From CAIWHR01 sp963708855 (GTDB taxonomy: Bacteria; Pseudomonadota; Gammaproteobacteria; Burkholderiales; Casimicrobiaceae), in assembly GCA_963708855.1 (NCBI GenBank), contig CAVPUM010000008.1, positions 124,001 through 188,000 of the forward strand: a stretch of 64,000 nt of DNA. Direction: 5' to 3'. Position numbers and translations under genes: made by a program. Positions within the stretch are counted from its first letter, which is position 1. The number at the start of each line of letters is the position of its first letter. The notes under the pieces were generated by a model. That model saw only the letters and a list, made by a program, of their open reading frames with translations. It made no database searches and was not told where the DNA came from. Below, piece by piece: positions 38,386 to 47,346 of the stretch.

Positions 38386-38885
38386 GTCGTGCTCCCGTCG
38401 GCGTGCTGGATCGCCAGCCCTGCGCTCTTGACGTTGCCGCCGTTTGCCGCAGCATGGATCGCCGCGCGCACCCGGTTGTAGGTGCCGCAGCGGCAGATGT
38501 TGGTCATCGCGGCGTTGATGTCGGCATCGGTGGGGTTCGGCGTCGCCTTGAGCAGCGCCGCCGCGGCCATGATCATTCCGGTCTGGCAGAAGCCGCATTG
38601 CGGCACGTCCAGCGCGGCCCAGGCCTTTTGCACCGGATGCGAGCCGTTCGCCGACAGCCCTTCGATCGTCACGATCTTCTCAGTGACCTTGACGGTCGAC
38701 ACCGGGCGCACGCAGGTGCGGGTCGGCACGCCGTCGATATGGACCGTGCACGCGCCGCACTGCGCAACGCCGCAGCCGTACTTGGTGCCGGTCAGCCCGA
38801 GCTGCTCGCGCAGCACCCACAGCAGCGGCGTTTCCGGCTCGGCATCGTAGCTGCGAACCTTGCCGTTGACGTTCAAGCTTGGCAT
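38382..38885 (-). CDS. iorA: Molybdenum hydroxylase [2Fe-2S] subunit, isoquinoline 1-oxidoreductase alpha-like
   Basis: 167 residues, intact. Plant-type cluster CGVAQCGACTVH with a further Cys in RTCVRP, and the second cluster PQCGFCQTGMIM with NICRCGTYNRV. Starts MPSLNVNGKVRSYDAEPETPLLWVL. No signal of its own; presumably exported with IorB by the Tat pathway. First gene of the apparent iorA-iorB-soxXYZA run. The 138-base gap to the lactonase gene shows nothing distinct. Confidence 0.92.
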   Translation of the reverse strand: MPSLNVNGKVRSYDAEPETPLLWVLREQLGLTGTKYGCGVAQCGACTVHIDGVPTRTCVRPVSTVKVTEKIVTIEGLSANGSHPVQKAWAALDVPQCGFCQTGMIMAAAALLKATPNPTDADINAAMTNICRCGTYNRVRAAIHAAANGGNVKSAGLAIQHADGSTT

Positions 38886-39023
38886 GTCGGTGATCCTTGA
38901 AGTGGGGGAGGCGTACAGCGGAACATTCTAGCGAGTCTTGCCTCCGGGTGGGATGGCCGCCGGGATTGGACAGGACGCAGTTCGCGAAGTTTCGCCTCGA
39001 ACTGCGCGGCAAGATTCGAGCGC

Positions 39024-40130
39024 TCAGCAGCAGCGGACGATCTCCACCCAGTTTGCGCCTTTTCCCGTCGGGTACTTGTTCAGGAACCGCAGGACACCCG
39101 TGCCCGGGTCGATCGCGTAGACGGAGATCGTTTCGGACTTCTCCCCGGTGCAGACCAGGAACCTGCCGGCCGGATCGATGGCGAAGCCGCGGGGCTGACG
39201 CTCGGTCGGCGTACTCGCAAGATACGTCAACTTGCCGCTGGCGCCATCGACGCTGAACGCGCCCACGGTGCTGCTCGTGCGCTCCGAGACGTACAGGAAC
39301 TTGCCGTTCGGCGTCAAGTGAACATCGGCGGCCCAGATGTCGTGGTCGAGATTGCGTTCCGGATTCGGCCCACGCGGCGCGCCGGGAACGAGTCCGCTGT
39401 CCGGCGGCAGCCCCGATGCCGAGCTCACCTCCATGAGCAACCCGGTCGTGCCGTCGATCGCCAGCGTGGTGACCGTGCAGAGAAATTCGCTCAGCACGTA
39501 CAGGAACCGGTTGTCGACGGACATAACGAAATGCCGCGGGCCCGACATCGCCTTCATTGGGTGAGCCGCGTGGATGTTCGGGTGCAGCCGGCCCGACTTC
39601 GCGTCGAACGTGAACATAAAGATCGCGTCGCTGCCCAGCGCCGGGACGTAGACGAACCGGTTGGTCTCGTCGACGCCGATCGAATGGGCGTTGCGGCCCA
39701 CGGTGATCACCTGCAACGGTACGCCAGCGACGCGCCCATCGGCTCCGACGGCGTAGACGCCGACGAGGCTGCTCGCGTACGACGCGGCAAAGAGGAAGCG
39801 CCCGGTCTTGTCCAGCGCGACGTACGGAAAGCTGTCCACAAGCGGCGAGGTCGACACCGGCGTCAGCGTGCCGGTGCCGGCATCCACGGCGAGCACATGC
39901 ACGGACAGCGGTTGCGCACGCGACACCGCGTACAGGAAGCGACGATCCGGACTCACCGCCATCGGCATGATCATGGGCGCCACCTTGACGCGCGGGCCCA
40001 CCTTCAGTTCGCCCGAATCGAGGAGCCGATAGGTGCCGATGTCGCCGTCCTCGGCGTTCGCAACGTAGACGAAGGTTGCTGCCGGCGCCGGCGTGCCGTC
40101 GGCGGGCGCTGCGATCGCGGTCAAGTCCAC
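39024..40130 (-). CDS. Lactonase-family seven-bladed beta-propeller protein
   Basis: 368 residues, intact. Repeating blades with FVYVANAEDGDIGTYRL, RFLYAVSRAQPLSVHVLAVD, RFVYVPALGSDAIFMF, KFLYVSERTSSTVGAFSVD and RGFAIDPAGRFLVCTGEKS. Belongs to the lactonase family that includes 6-phosphogluconolactonase YbhE/Pgl; a Pgl role would complement the Entner-Doudoroff genes at 6-10 kb but is not proved. The protein ends VEIVRCC with an unusual terminal Cys pair. Confidence 0.85.
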   Translation of the reverse strand: MDLTAIAAPADGTPAPAATFVYVANAEDGDIGTYRLLDSGELKVGPRVKVAPMIMPMAVSPDRRFLYAVSRAQPLSVHVLAVDAGTGTLTPVSTSPLVDSFPYVALDKTGRFLFAASYASSLVGVYAVGADGRVAGVPLQVITVGRNAHSIGVDETNRFVYVPALGSDAIFMFTFDAKSGRLHPNIHAAHPMKAMSGPRHFVMSVDNRFLYVLSEFLCTVTTLAIDGTTGLLMEVSSASGLPPDSGLVPGAPRGPNPERNLDHDIWAADVHLTPNGKFLYVSERTSSTVGAFSVDGASGKLTYLASTPTERQPRGFAIDPAGRFLVCTGEKSETISVYAIDPGTGVLRFLNKYPTGKGANWVEIVRCC

Positions 40131-40390
40131 TCCCGGGTGTTTGGTGTGGAAACCGCATCATCGCCCGCCGGTGTCCGACGTTCAACCGCGCCGCGCGACG
40201 GCGCCCCGCATAGTCGGCGCCCTACACGCCGAGATGTTGCTCCTTGCGTCTCCACCCCTCGCAATTCCCATCCATGGGACTGGTGGCGCGGCAGCTCGTA
40301 AGGGACGAAGTGCTGCCCGGGCCCTTATGCCAGCCGATCCATCGGATTGGCCGATGGGGACGAGGCGAGCGCTTCTAAACCGCTACCATT

Positions 40391-40466
40391 TGGCGCCCCG
40401 GAGACGAATCGAACGTCCGACCTGCCCCTTAGGAGGGGGCTGCTCTATCCACTGAGCTACCGGGGC
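40391..40466 (-). tRNA. tRNA-Arg (anticodon CCT)
   Basis: 76 bases including encoded CCA (40393-40391). Acceptor GCCCCGG (40466-40460) pairs with CCGGGGC; the D-arm GCTCAGTGGATAGAGC, anticodon loop CTCCTAA closed by GCCCC/GGGGC, and TTCGATTC are all present. Discriminator G. A TAAACT -10-like box lies at 40483-40478. It is followed downstream by an unexceptional ~260-base gap before the lactonase gene; a 7-bp inverted repeat at 40339-40357 lacks a T-run. Confidence 0.95.
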
Positions 40467-40528
40467 GCGCAGCGCGCAGTTTACCGGATTGCATTCGCCG
40501 GTCCGGGTGGCATGGGCCGTGTCGAACT

Positions 40529-41109
40529 TCAAGCGACATCCTGCACCGCGGCCCAGCGCGGGCACGCCAACAGGTGGTCGTTGACGAGCCCGGTTGCCTG
40601 CATGAACGCGTAGACAATGGTCGAGCCGACAAAACGAAATCCGCGTTTGCGGAGGTCCTTCGACAGCGCGTCCGACTCCGGGGTATGGGCAGGGACGGTG
40701 GCAAGCGTGCGGTGGCGGTTGACCCGCGGCCTGCCGCCCACGAACGCCCACACGTAGCGATCGAAGCTGCCGAACTCGCGCTGCACCGCGAGAACGCGCG
40801 AGCGTTGTCCACCGCGCTCCCGATCTTGAGCCGGTTGCGGACGATGGCCTCGTTAGTGATCAGCTGCGCGAGGCGCCGCGCGTCGAATCGGGCCACCTGT
40901 GCCGGATCGAATCCGGCGAACGCGGCACGATAGCCATCGCGCTTGTTGAGTATCGTCGACCACGATAGGCCGGCCTGCGCTCCCTCGAGAATCAGGAACT
41001 CGAAGAAGACGCGGTCGTCGTGCACCGGCATGCCCCACTCGTTGTCGTGGTAGGCCGCATACAGCGGGCTGCCGTCGGCCCAGGGGCAGCGGAGAAGGGA
41101 TTTCGGCAT
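40529..41109 (-). CDS. tag: DNA-3-methyladenine glycosylase I (frameshifted)
   Basis: Removes 3-methyladenine from alkylated DNA. ~193 residues. RCPWADGSPLYAAYHDNEWGMPVHDD at the N-terminus has the zinc Cys and His; FFEFLILEGAQAGLSWSTILNKR contains the catalytic Glu; then VQREFGSFDRYVWAFVGGRP, SDALSKDLRKRGFRFVGSTIVYAFMQA and VNDHLLACPRW with the C-terminal zinc His/Cys. The break near 40795 is unusual for this window: a missing C would give the family FLAVQREFG, so it looks like a deletion. Confidence 0.92.
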
Positions 41110-41364
41110 CGAGTGAAGGGTGAAGAGATCGCGTCGGATTATCGATGCGCTGTTGCCGCGCGCGCAACCGGCACGGTCACCGATTCCTGCCCGACCGCGC
41201 AGGCTGCGCGCGATCCGCATTGCCGCCTCGACGCCAAACGATGACGTCAGGTTCGCCCTTGACCCATGGATGTGTCGCCGGGGCGGTGCCCCGGCCACTG
41301 CTCAAGCCCCGGATGCGCGCGAGCGCGACCGATGATCCCTGGCTCGTCATGGCAGAATCGGTGC

Positions 41365-42073
41365 GTGATCCCTTGGCTGCGACCCGACACGCCATTTCCT
41401 CCGCTCGAAGCCGCGCTTTCCGAGCCCAACGGACTGCTCGCGGCGAGCGGCGATCTCACGCCGCAACGATTGCTCGACGCGTACCGGCGCGGCATCTTCC
41501 CGTGGTACAGCGGCGACCAGCCCGTCCTTTGGTGGAGTCCCGATCCGCGAATGGTGCTGTTCGTCGACGACTTCCGGATCGCGCGATCGCTGCGCAAGCG
41601 GCTGAAGCAGCGCACGATGGAGATTCGCGTGGATACGGCGTTCCGTTCCGTGATCGAGGCCTGCGCGAATGCGCGCCGGCGCGGGCAGAACGGAACGTGG
41701 ATCACGCCGGCGGTCATCGATGCCTATGTCGCGCTGCACGAACAGGGCAACGCGCACTCCGTGGAGGCCTGGCGCGAAGGCAGGCTGGTCGGCGGGCTCT
41801 ATGGCGTCGCGATCGGCCGGATGTTCTTCGGAGAATCGATGTTCGCGGACGAACCGGATGCATCGAAGATCGCGCTGGTCCATCTGGCCGGAATGCTGCG
41901 CGAGCGCGGTTACCCGCTCATCGATTGCCAGCAGGAAACGGCCCACCTGGCTTCGTTCGGTGCCCGACCGATTTCCGCGCCGCGAGTTTGCCCACCATGT
42001 TGCGGCGTTGGTACACTCGAATCAGCCGGATCTGCCGTGGGCGCTCGCGGCGGGTCCGGACCCTGCCACATGA
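41365..42073 (+). CDS. aat: Leucyl/phenylalanyl-tRNA-protein transferase (C-terminal frameshift)
   Basis: N-end-rule enzyme that adds Leu or Phe to proteins with basic N-termini for ClpAP degradation. ~236 residues from GTG 41365 (IPWLRPDTPFPPLEAAL). GLLAASGDLTPQRLLDAYRRGIFPWY, WWSPDPRMVLF, GTWITPAVIDAYVALHEQGNAHSVE and GGLYGVAIGRMFFGESMF are diagnostic. One surplus base near 41970 splits off the tail REFAHHVAALVHSN. A CAGAAT box lies 6 bases before the GTG. Overlaps bpt by four bases (ATGA). Confidence 0.93.
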
Positions 42074-42789
42074 GCAAGCTCAACGACCTCCCGCTGGCGT
42101 CGCTCCAGTTCTACGCGACGGCCCCCTATCCATGCAGTTACCTGCCCGAACGGGTTGCCCGCTCGCAGGTGGCGACGCCCAGCCATCTCATCGACACCGA
42201 GGTCTATAGCCAACTCGTCCGCATGGGATTTCGCCGCAGTGGGGGATTCACCTATCGCCCGTATTGCGACCGCTGCCAGGCCTGCGTCCCCGTACGGATT
42301 CCCGTGGCGGACTTTTCGCCGAACCGAACGCAGCGAAAATGCCTGCGCGTCCACTCGAATTTAGACGTAATTAGACGCAAATTAGCGTACGATGCTGAAC
42401 ATTACGCGCTTTACCTGCATTATCAGCGCCATCGCCACGCGGGTGGCGGCATGGACCAGGACAGTCGCGAGCAGTACCAGCACTTCCTTCTCCACAGCAA
42501 CGTTTCGACCGAACTTCTCGAGTTCAGAGAGCGAGGTGTGCTGCGGATGGTCGCGCTGATCGACCGTCTGGCCGATGGACTCTCGTCCGTCTATGCGTTC
42601 TTCGAACCAGGAGTCCGTGGCGCCAGCTACGGAACCTACAACGTCCTTTGGCAAATCGAACGCTGTCGCAGTCTGGGGCTGCCCTACCTCTACCTCGGCT
42701 ACTGGATCGCCGAGAGCCGAAAGATGGCGTACAAGGCGACCTTCCGTCCGGTGGAAGGATTGCGGGATGGGGTTTGGCGGGGGTTGTAG
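42070..42789 (+). CDS. bpt: Aspartate/glutamate leucyltransferase Bpt
   Basis: 239 residues, intact. Adds Leu to proteins with N-terminal Asp or Glu. YATAPYPCSYLPERVARSQVA, the YRPYCDRCQACVPVRIPV cysteine cluster, GGGMDQDSREQYQHFLL, SVYAFFEPGVRGASYGTYN and LPYLYLGYWIAESRKMAYKA match the ATE/Bpt family. Translationally coupled to aat. Near 42358-42390 the DNA is locally AT-rich with three near-repeats of TTAGACGTAA, but the protein reads normally there. Confidence 0.95.
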   Translation: MSKLNDLPLASLQFYATAPYPCSYLPERVARSQVATPSHLIDTEVYSQLVRMGFRRSGGFTYRPYCDRCQACVPVRIPVADFSPNRTQRKCLRVHSNLDVIRRKLAYDAEHYALYLHYQRHRHAGGGMDQDSREQYQHFLLHSNVSTELLEFRERGVLRMVALIDRLADGLSSVYAFFEPGVRGASYGTYNVLWQIERCRSLGLPYLYLGYWIAESRKMAYKATFRPVEGLRDGVWRGL

Positions 42790-42857
42790 CCGCAAGCTGC
42801 GCATAATCCCGTCGGAATGCGCAATCCTGACTCGATCACGAAGTCGTTTCGTTTCGA

Positions 42858-42887
42858 TTGACTCGTCCAATCCACAATCTGTAGCAT
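42858..42887 (+). promoter_or_regulatory. Candidate sigma-70 promoter of rpfF
   Basis: TTGACT (42858-42863), 18 bases, TAGCAT (42882-42887), in the AT-richer 283-base gap between bpt and rpfF. It would give a leader of ~180 bases. A perfect palindrome sits exactly where transcription would start. Confidence 0.4.
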
Positions 42888-42892
42888 ACCTT

Positions 42893-42906
42893 TGGTCTTA
42901 AGACCA
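42893..42906. repeat. Perfect 14-bp palindrome beside the rpfF promoter candidate
   Basis: TGGTCTTAAGACCA is self-complementary over its whole length and begins six bases after the candidate -10 hexamer. Position and symmetry are those of a repressor or regulator operator. No second copy was noticed elsewhere in the window. Confidence 0.5.
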
Positions 42907-43072
42907 CAAGGCTGTATGCAAGAAAATGCTTCGAAGATTCCTTGGCTTACGATTCGGTAGGTACTACAGCAGTGCTGGATTGATCGCTGATTTGTTTGCC
43001 ACAATGTGTCCGTCGGATCGAGGTCTTCAAGCCAAGAATCGCTGACGCGTGAATTGGTTACACAGGTGCGCC

Positions 43073-43999
43073 ATGAACGCAATTGCTGAGCTACGTTTTC
43101 TTCCGCAGACTCGGTTTGAGCAAGTCGAGACGCGATTTGACGTTGAGTATGGCGTCTACTGGGCGTTTATGAACCCGAGGCCACGCCCCTGTTTCAATAT
43201 TCAGCTCCTTGAAGAATTGCGTAGTTACATTGATACGATCGTTGATGACGACTGCCACATTTCGCACATGGGGCAGAAGTATCGCGTCAATTACGGCGTG
43301 CTTGCATCGAAGCTTCCAGGAGTTTTTAACCTTGGTGGCGATCTGGTGTTGTTCCGCTCAGCAATCACGGCGAGAGACCGCGGTCAGTTGATTCAGTACG
43401 GCGAGAAATGTATCGATGACCTCTTTCCGTGGCATCGCAACTGCGACATGCCAATGACGTCATTCTCGCTGGTGCAGGGCGACGCGCTTGGTGGCGGATT
43501 TGAAGCGGCGCTATCCGCAACGGTTGTCGTTGCAGAAGAATCCTCTCGGATGGGATTTCCGGAGATTCTCTTCAACCTGTTTCCGGGCATGGGCGCATAC
43601 AGCTTTCTTTCGAGAAAGATTGGCCGCCGTGCCGCTGAAGAGATGATCACCAGCGGAACAATCTATGGTGCCCGACAACTCTATGACATGGGTGTGGTCG
43701 ATGTTCTGGCACCGGATGGGACCGGTGAGGCGGCGATTTATGGCTACATACGTAAGCACGCAAAATCCGCCAATGGACGTCGGGCATTCGAACGAGTCCA
43801 AACGGAAATTGCGCCGATATCTCGCGACGAGCTGATGCAAGTTGTCCAGATCTGGGCGGACGCAGCGCTTAGGGTCCAAGATCGTGATCTTAGGATGATG
43901 GAACGACTCGTCCGCGCTCAACAGCGAACGGCAGAGGTTGCGTCAACTACGGCGCTGTCTAATGTCGTTCCGATCTGGAAGGCTGGCACAGGCGACTGA
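43073..43999 (+). CDS. rpfF: DSF synthase RpfF (crotonase-fold enzyme)
   Basis: 308 residues, intact. Makes the cis-2-unsaturated fatty acid signal (DSF/BDSF family) from an acyl-ACP by dehydration and thioester hydrolysis. Crotonase core FSLVQGDALGGGFEAALSAT with the first catalytic Glu (Glu-141 in Xanthomonas numbering) and MGFPEILFNLFPGMGAYSFL with the second (Glu-161). MNPRPRPCFNIQLLEELRSY at the N-terminus is RpfF-like. The C-terminal helix is longer than in plain enoyl-CoA hydratases. Base composition is lower in GC than bpt upstream. Convergent with rpfC 53 bases away, the same arrangement as in Xanthomonas. Confidence 0.9.
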   Translation: MNAIAELRFLPQTRFEQVETRFDVEYGVYWAFMNPRPRPCFNIQLLEELRSYIDTIVDDDCHISHMGQKYRVNYGVLASKLPGVFNLGGDLVLFRSAITARDRGQLIQYGEKCIDDLFPWHRNCDMPMTSFSLVQGDALGGGFEAALSATVVVAEESSRMGFPEILFNLFPGMGAYSFLSRKIGRRAAEEMITSGTIYGARQLYDMGVVDVLAPDGTGEAAIYGYIRKHAKSANGRRAFERVQTEIAPISRDELMQVVQIWADAALRVQDRDLRMMERLVRAQQRTAEVASTTALSNVVPIWKAGTGD

Positions 44000-44052
44000 T
44001 GCCGATCGCTGAGTATTCAGCGATGCGATGTGCTACTCAAGCGCAGTCCAGG

Positions 44053-46286
44053 TCACGACGATTGTGACTGTTGCACTCTGCGCTCTTCGATGTGCGCTTC
44101 AAGCGCACGAAGCACATTGTCCGTCGCGCGAGAAAGTTCTTCACTCCACGTTGCGGCCTTGAGCCGCATAGCATCGTTGTTTGCGTTCTCAAAGCGCTGG
44201 GCTAGCGCGACCAGTTGCGTTGCTCCAACGCTGCCGGCCCCGCCCTTCAGCGCATGTGCGGCATCCTTCACTTCTTCATAGCGCCTGCGCCGAAAGCGCG
44301 TCGACAATTGTCGTTACCAATCGCTCAGCGTCTGAGCGGAAGCCGCGGACGAGTCGCTCCACAAAGGTCGGGTCGGGGGACAGGCGCCCGAGGTCTTCTA
44401 GAACGCGGGGATCAACCGCCGGCGTGTCGACAACCGTGAACGTGGGGCGCTCGTCAAGTTTCGGAATTGTGTTTCCGAATAGGCAAGTCCATTGCCCGCG
44501 ACGCTAGATGCCGCTCAATTGCATCGAGTAGAGATGACGGCACGAATAGGCTTCGCGTACGAATTCTGCTGTTCCCGCTCGTTGGCACTCTGCGATGACT
44601 TCAGTCGTTACGTTTGCGGACAAGATCAACACTGGAATTGGATTAGGCGTCGAGAATCTGTAGAGCTTAAGTGCCTCAAGACCGCTTACGATCGGCATCG
44701 AGAGATCGAACAACGCCAAATCAAAGCTAGCGCGCTCAAGAGCATCGAGTGCAGCTTCGCCGTTGTTGACAATTGTTACGCGATGACCGCCGCTTTCAAG
44801 AATGAGTTGAGCTACACGTTGGTTGGTTGGATTGTCTTCCGCCACGAGAATTCGTGCCCCGCGAATCTTTGTAACATTTGCAGGCTGTTGAGACGGTGAG
44901 CATTGAATTTGCGGCAGTGCGTCGTCCGTACGAGATCATTTCCGACGTAAGGTCAGTACCAAGCTGCTCGGATAGTTCTAACGGCAGTTCAAACCAAAAG
45001 CAGCTGCCTTCGCCGACAACGCTTTGAACTCCGATTTGCCCGCCCATTAGACCGACAAGTTGTCGGGCAATTGTCGTTCCGAGTCCAGTTCCACCGTAAA
45101 CGCGTGTGATCGAGTCGTCGGCTTGAGTAAACGGCTCAAAGATGGCCGACTGCTTTTCGGGAGGGATCCCAATACCGGTGTCCCTGACCTCAATCCGGAC
45201 CCTGGTTTGGGATTGGTCCTGCGCTACGATCATCGCCTTAACTACGATTCCACCGCGCTCGGTAAACTTGACCGCGTTTGCAAGCAGGTTAAGCAGGACT
45301 TGACCTAGGTGATGGCTGTCGCCGACAAACCAGCGAGCGGCGTCGGGCGAAATCTGCGGTGTCGATTGCAAGCCCTCTCATGCGGGCTTGTGGCAGCACT
45401 ACCTTGACGGTTCCGCCAATCAGCTTGCCAAGATCAAAGGGGCGGGTTTCTATCTGTATCCGCCCAGCTTCAATCTTCGCCATATCGAGGACATCCTCAA
45501 TTTGCGCAAGCAGTAAGTTCGCGGATGTGCCAAGCGTCTCAACTATTTCACGTTGCGATTCGTCGAGTTTGGTTTCGCGCAAGACGTCTGCCATCGCGAT
45601 GACTCCATTCAGTGGAGTACGCATTTCGTGGCTTACGTTTGCGACAAAGCGGCCTTTCGCCTGATTCGCCTCGTCCGCACGCTTCTTGGCTTCGGTGATA
45701 CGTTCTGCAAGTACACCGACGTAGAACGGGAAGCACTAGAATGGAGAGGGCGATGCCAATGCTGAGTGACATTTCCTGGCGCCAAAAGTCGCTCATTGCT
45801 ACTACGAGCGTGAAAGCCAACGAGACTCATTACTTGGCATGCGTGAAGGTAGGCTCGTCCATACCGGAATCCATTACCGAACGTGATGAATAGGTAGACC
45901 CCAATGATGACGGCACCTGGTTCACCGGTTTGGATCAGGCAATATGACGTCACCCCGTTGTCGGCGACCATGCCGAGAAATCGGCGCGCCACTGAAACTG
46001 AATGTGATGTTAGGATTTGCGCTGTTAGGGCAATCGAGAACAAGAAGAATCCGATTGCCACCGAAAGCACCGATGCTTCCTCGTCGGTGATCTTGCCATC
46101 TCGATAACCATTGAAAATGAGGTAAATGAGAACCATGCCTCCGATGGCGACTCGAAGCAACGACTGTTCGAGTTCGGGGCGATGAACGCGCGCCAACATG
46201 TCGGTCAAGCCGAAACGGGAGGCCAGCCGTTTCGCAATTGACATTGCGATCGGTACCAGCGGCATTTGGAGTCGCCCAGTCTTCAT
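44053..46286 (-). CDS. rpfC: Hybrid sensor histidine kinase RpfC with receiver and HPt domains (frameshifted)
   Basis: ~744 codons. N-terminal membrane sensor with five hydrophobic segments (LLRVAIGGMVLIYLIF, LSVAIGFFLFSIALTAQIL, VIIGVYLFITFGNGF and others), the HisKA box NVSHEMRTPLNGVIAM, the ATPase boxes VLLNLLANAVKF, DTGIGIPPEKQ and GGTGLGTTIARQL, a receiver VAEDNPTNQRVA with Asp in LALFDLSMP, and a C-terminal HPt KDAAHALKGGAGSVG. This TM-HK-REC-HPt order is that of RpfC, the DSF receptor, which also restrains RpfF. Five breaks (near 45850, 45680, 45370, 44890 and 44500) all shift by one inserted base. Divergent from the hydrolase gene. Confidence 0.9.
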
Positions 46287-46344
46287 GTTCTAGCGCTGTC
46301 TTACCGCTATCCCTTTGTTACCTAACCATGCTCTAAAGCTACTC

Positions 46345-47258
46345 GTGACGGCGCTTCCAAGGTCCCGACGCAGAAGCAACTGATCTCGAATCTGCGCGCA
46401 CGAGACGGCTTTCCGCTCGCCTGTCGGCTCTGGGCTTTGCCCGGGACGCCGACTTGTGAAGAGTGCCGCCTTGATCAATTCTGGAGCAGGTATTCCAAGT
46501 AGGTTCTACGATCGCTTTGCAGCCTTTCTTGGCTCAAAGCGGCGTGCCAACCTTAGTCTATGACTACCGTGGTATCGGTCGATCCCGTCCAACGTCGCTC
46601 CGAGGGTTTAAGGCGTCGGTTGAAGAATGGGGCAGCAAGGATTGTGCCGCGGTACTCGATTGGTTGAAGGACCGCTTTCCCGGGGCTGAACGCATAGTGG
46701 TGGGACACAGTGTTGGAGGGTTTGTGACCGGATTTGTCACAAACGGGACACTAATTGACAAAATGCTGTTGGTTAGTGCGCATACTGGATATTGGCGAGA
46801 CTATCGCCGCGCGCAGCGGCTCCCGATGTTTCTGCTTTGGCACGCGTTGATGCCAGCGATCACACGCGTCGTTGGCTACTTTCCGGGGCAACGACTACGC
46901 CTCTTGGAAGATCTCCCGAGGGATGTCGCGCTTGAATGGGCCGCGCGCCGAAAACCAGAGTTTTGGTGGCACCTCAAGTGCGCGGATGGTTCGATCGATA
47001 CAGCATTGATCCAGACGTTGCTCGCCCGATTTGCCGCTATCCAGGCACGTACACTTGTGCTTAGCTTTACTGATGATCCATTTGCAACTGACGAGGCCAC
47101 TGAGCGAATATTGGGGCTGTACGCAAACGCCTCCGTCGTCCCGCTTGGTTCTAAGCGCCGCTGACGGCGATGGGCGAAAAATAGGACATTTTGGATTCTT
47201 CAGTTCGCGTTTTCGGATGACTTTGTGGCCCCGCGTGCTTAAGACGTTGCTTCGATAG
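46345..47258 (+). CDS. Alpha/beta hydrolase in the rpf cluster (frameshifted, start uncertain)
   Basis: ~300 residues once joined: LRARDGFPLACRLW (frame at 46404), LINSGAGIPSRFYDRFAAF, then LAQSGVPTLVYDYRGIGRSRP, the nucleophile elbow VVGHSVGGF, FWWHLKCADGSIDTAL, VLSFTDDPFATDEA (acid region) and KIGHFGFFSSRFRMTLWP with the catalytic His. Three or four one-base insertions separate these pieces. GTG 46345 is the nearest start candidate, but a further shift is needed. Family members act on esters or thioesters. It sits between rpfC (divergent, 58 bases) and rpfG (convergent) and shares the low-GC composition, so a link to fatty-acid signal metabolism is plausible but unproved. Confidence 0.75.
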
Positions 47259-47346
47259 TCAAGAGTGACGCTGATTGGACTTTGTGTCGTTATGCCGAAT
47301 GTTGCACCTTGTCCATCGAAGTGTCATGCCGATGCTCCACGGACGC

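Noticed and set aside
40339..40357. Inverted repeat downstream of tRNA-Arg as its terminator
   Set aside because: The stem is only seven base pairs and no T-run follows on the minus strand.
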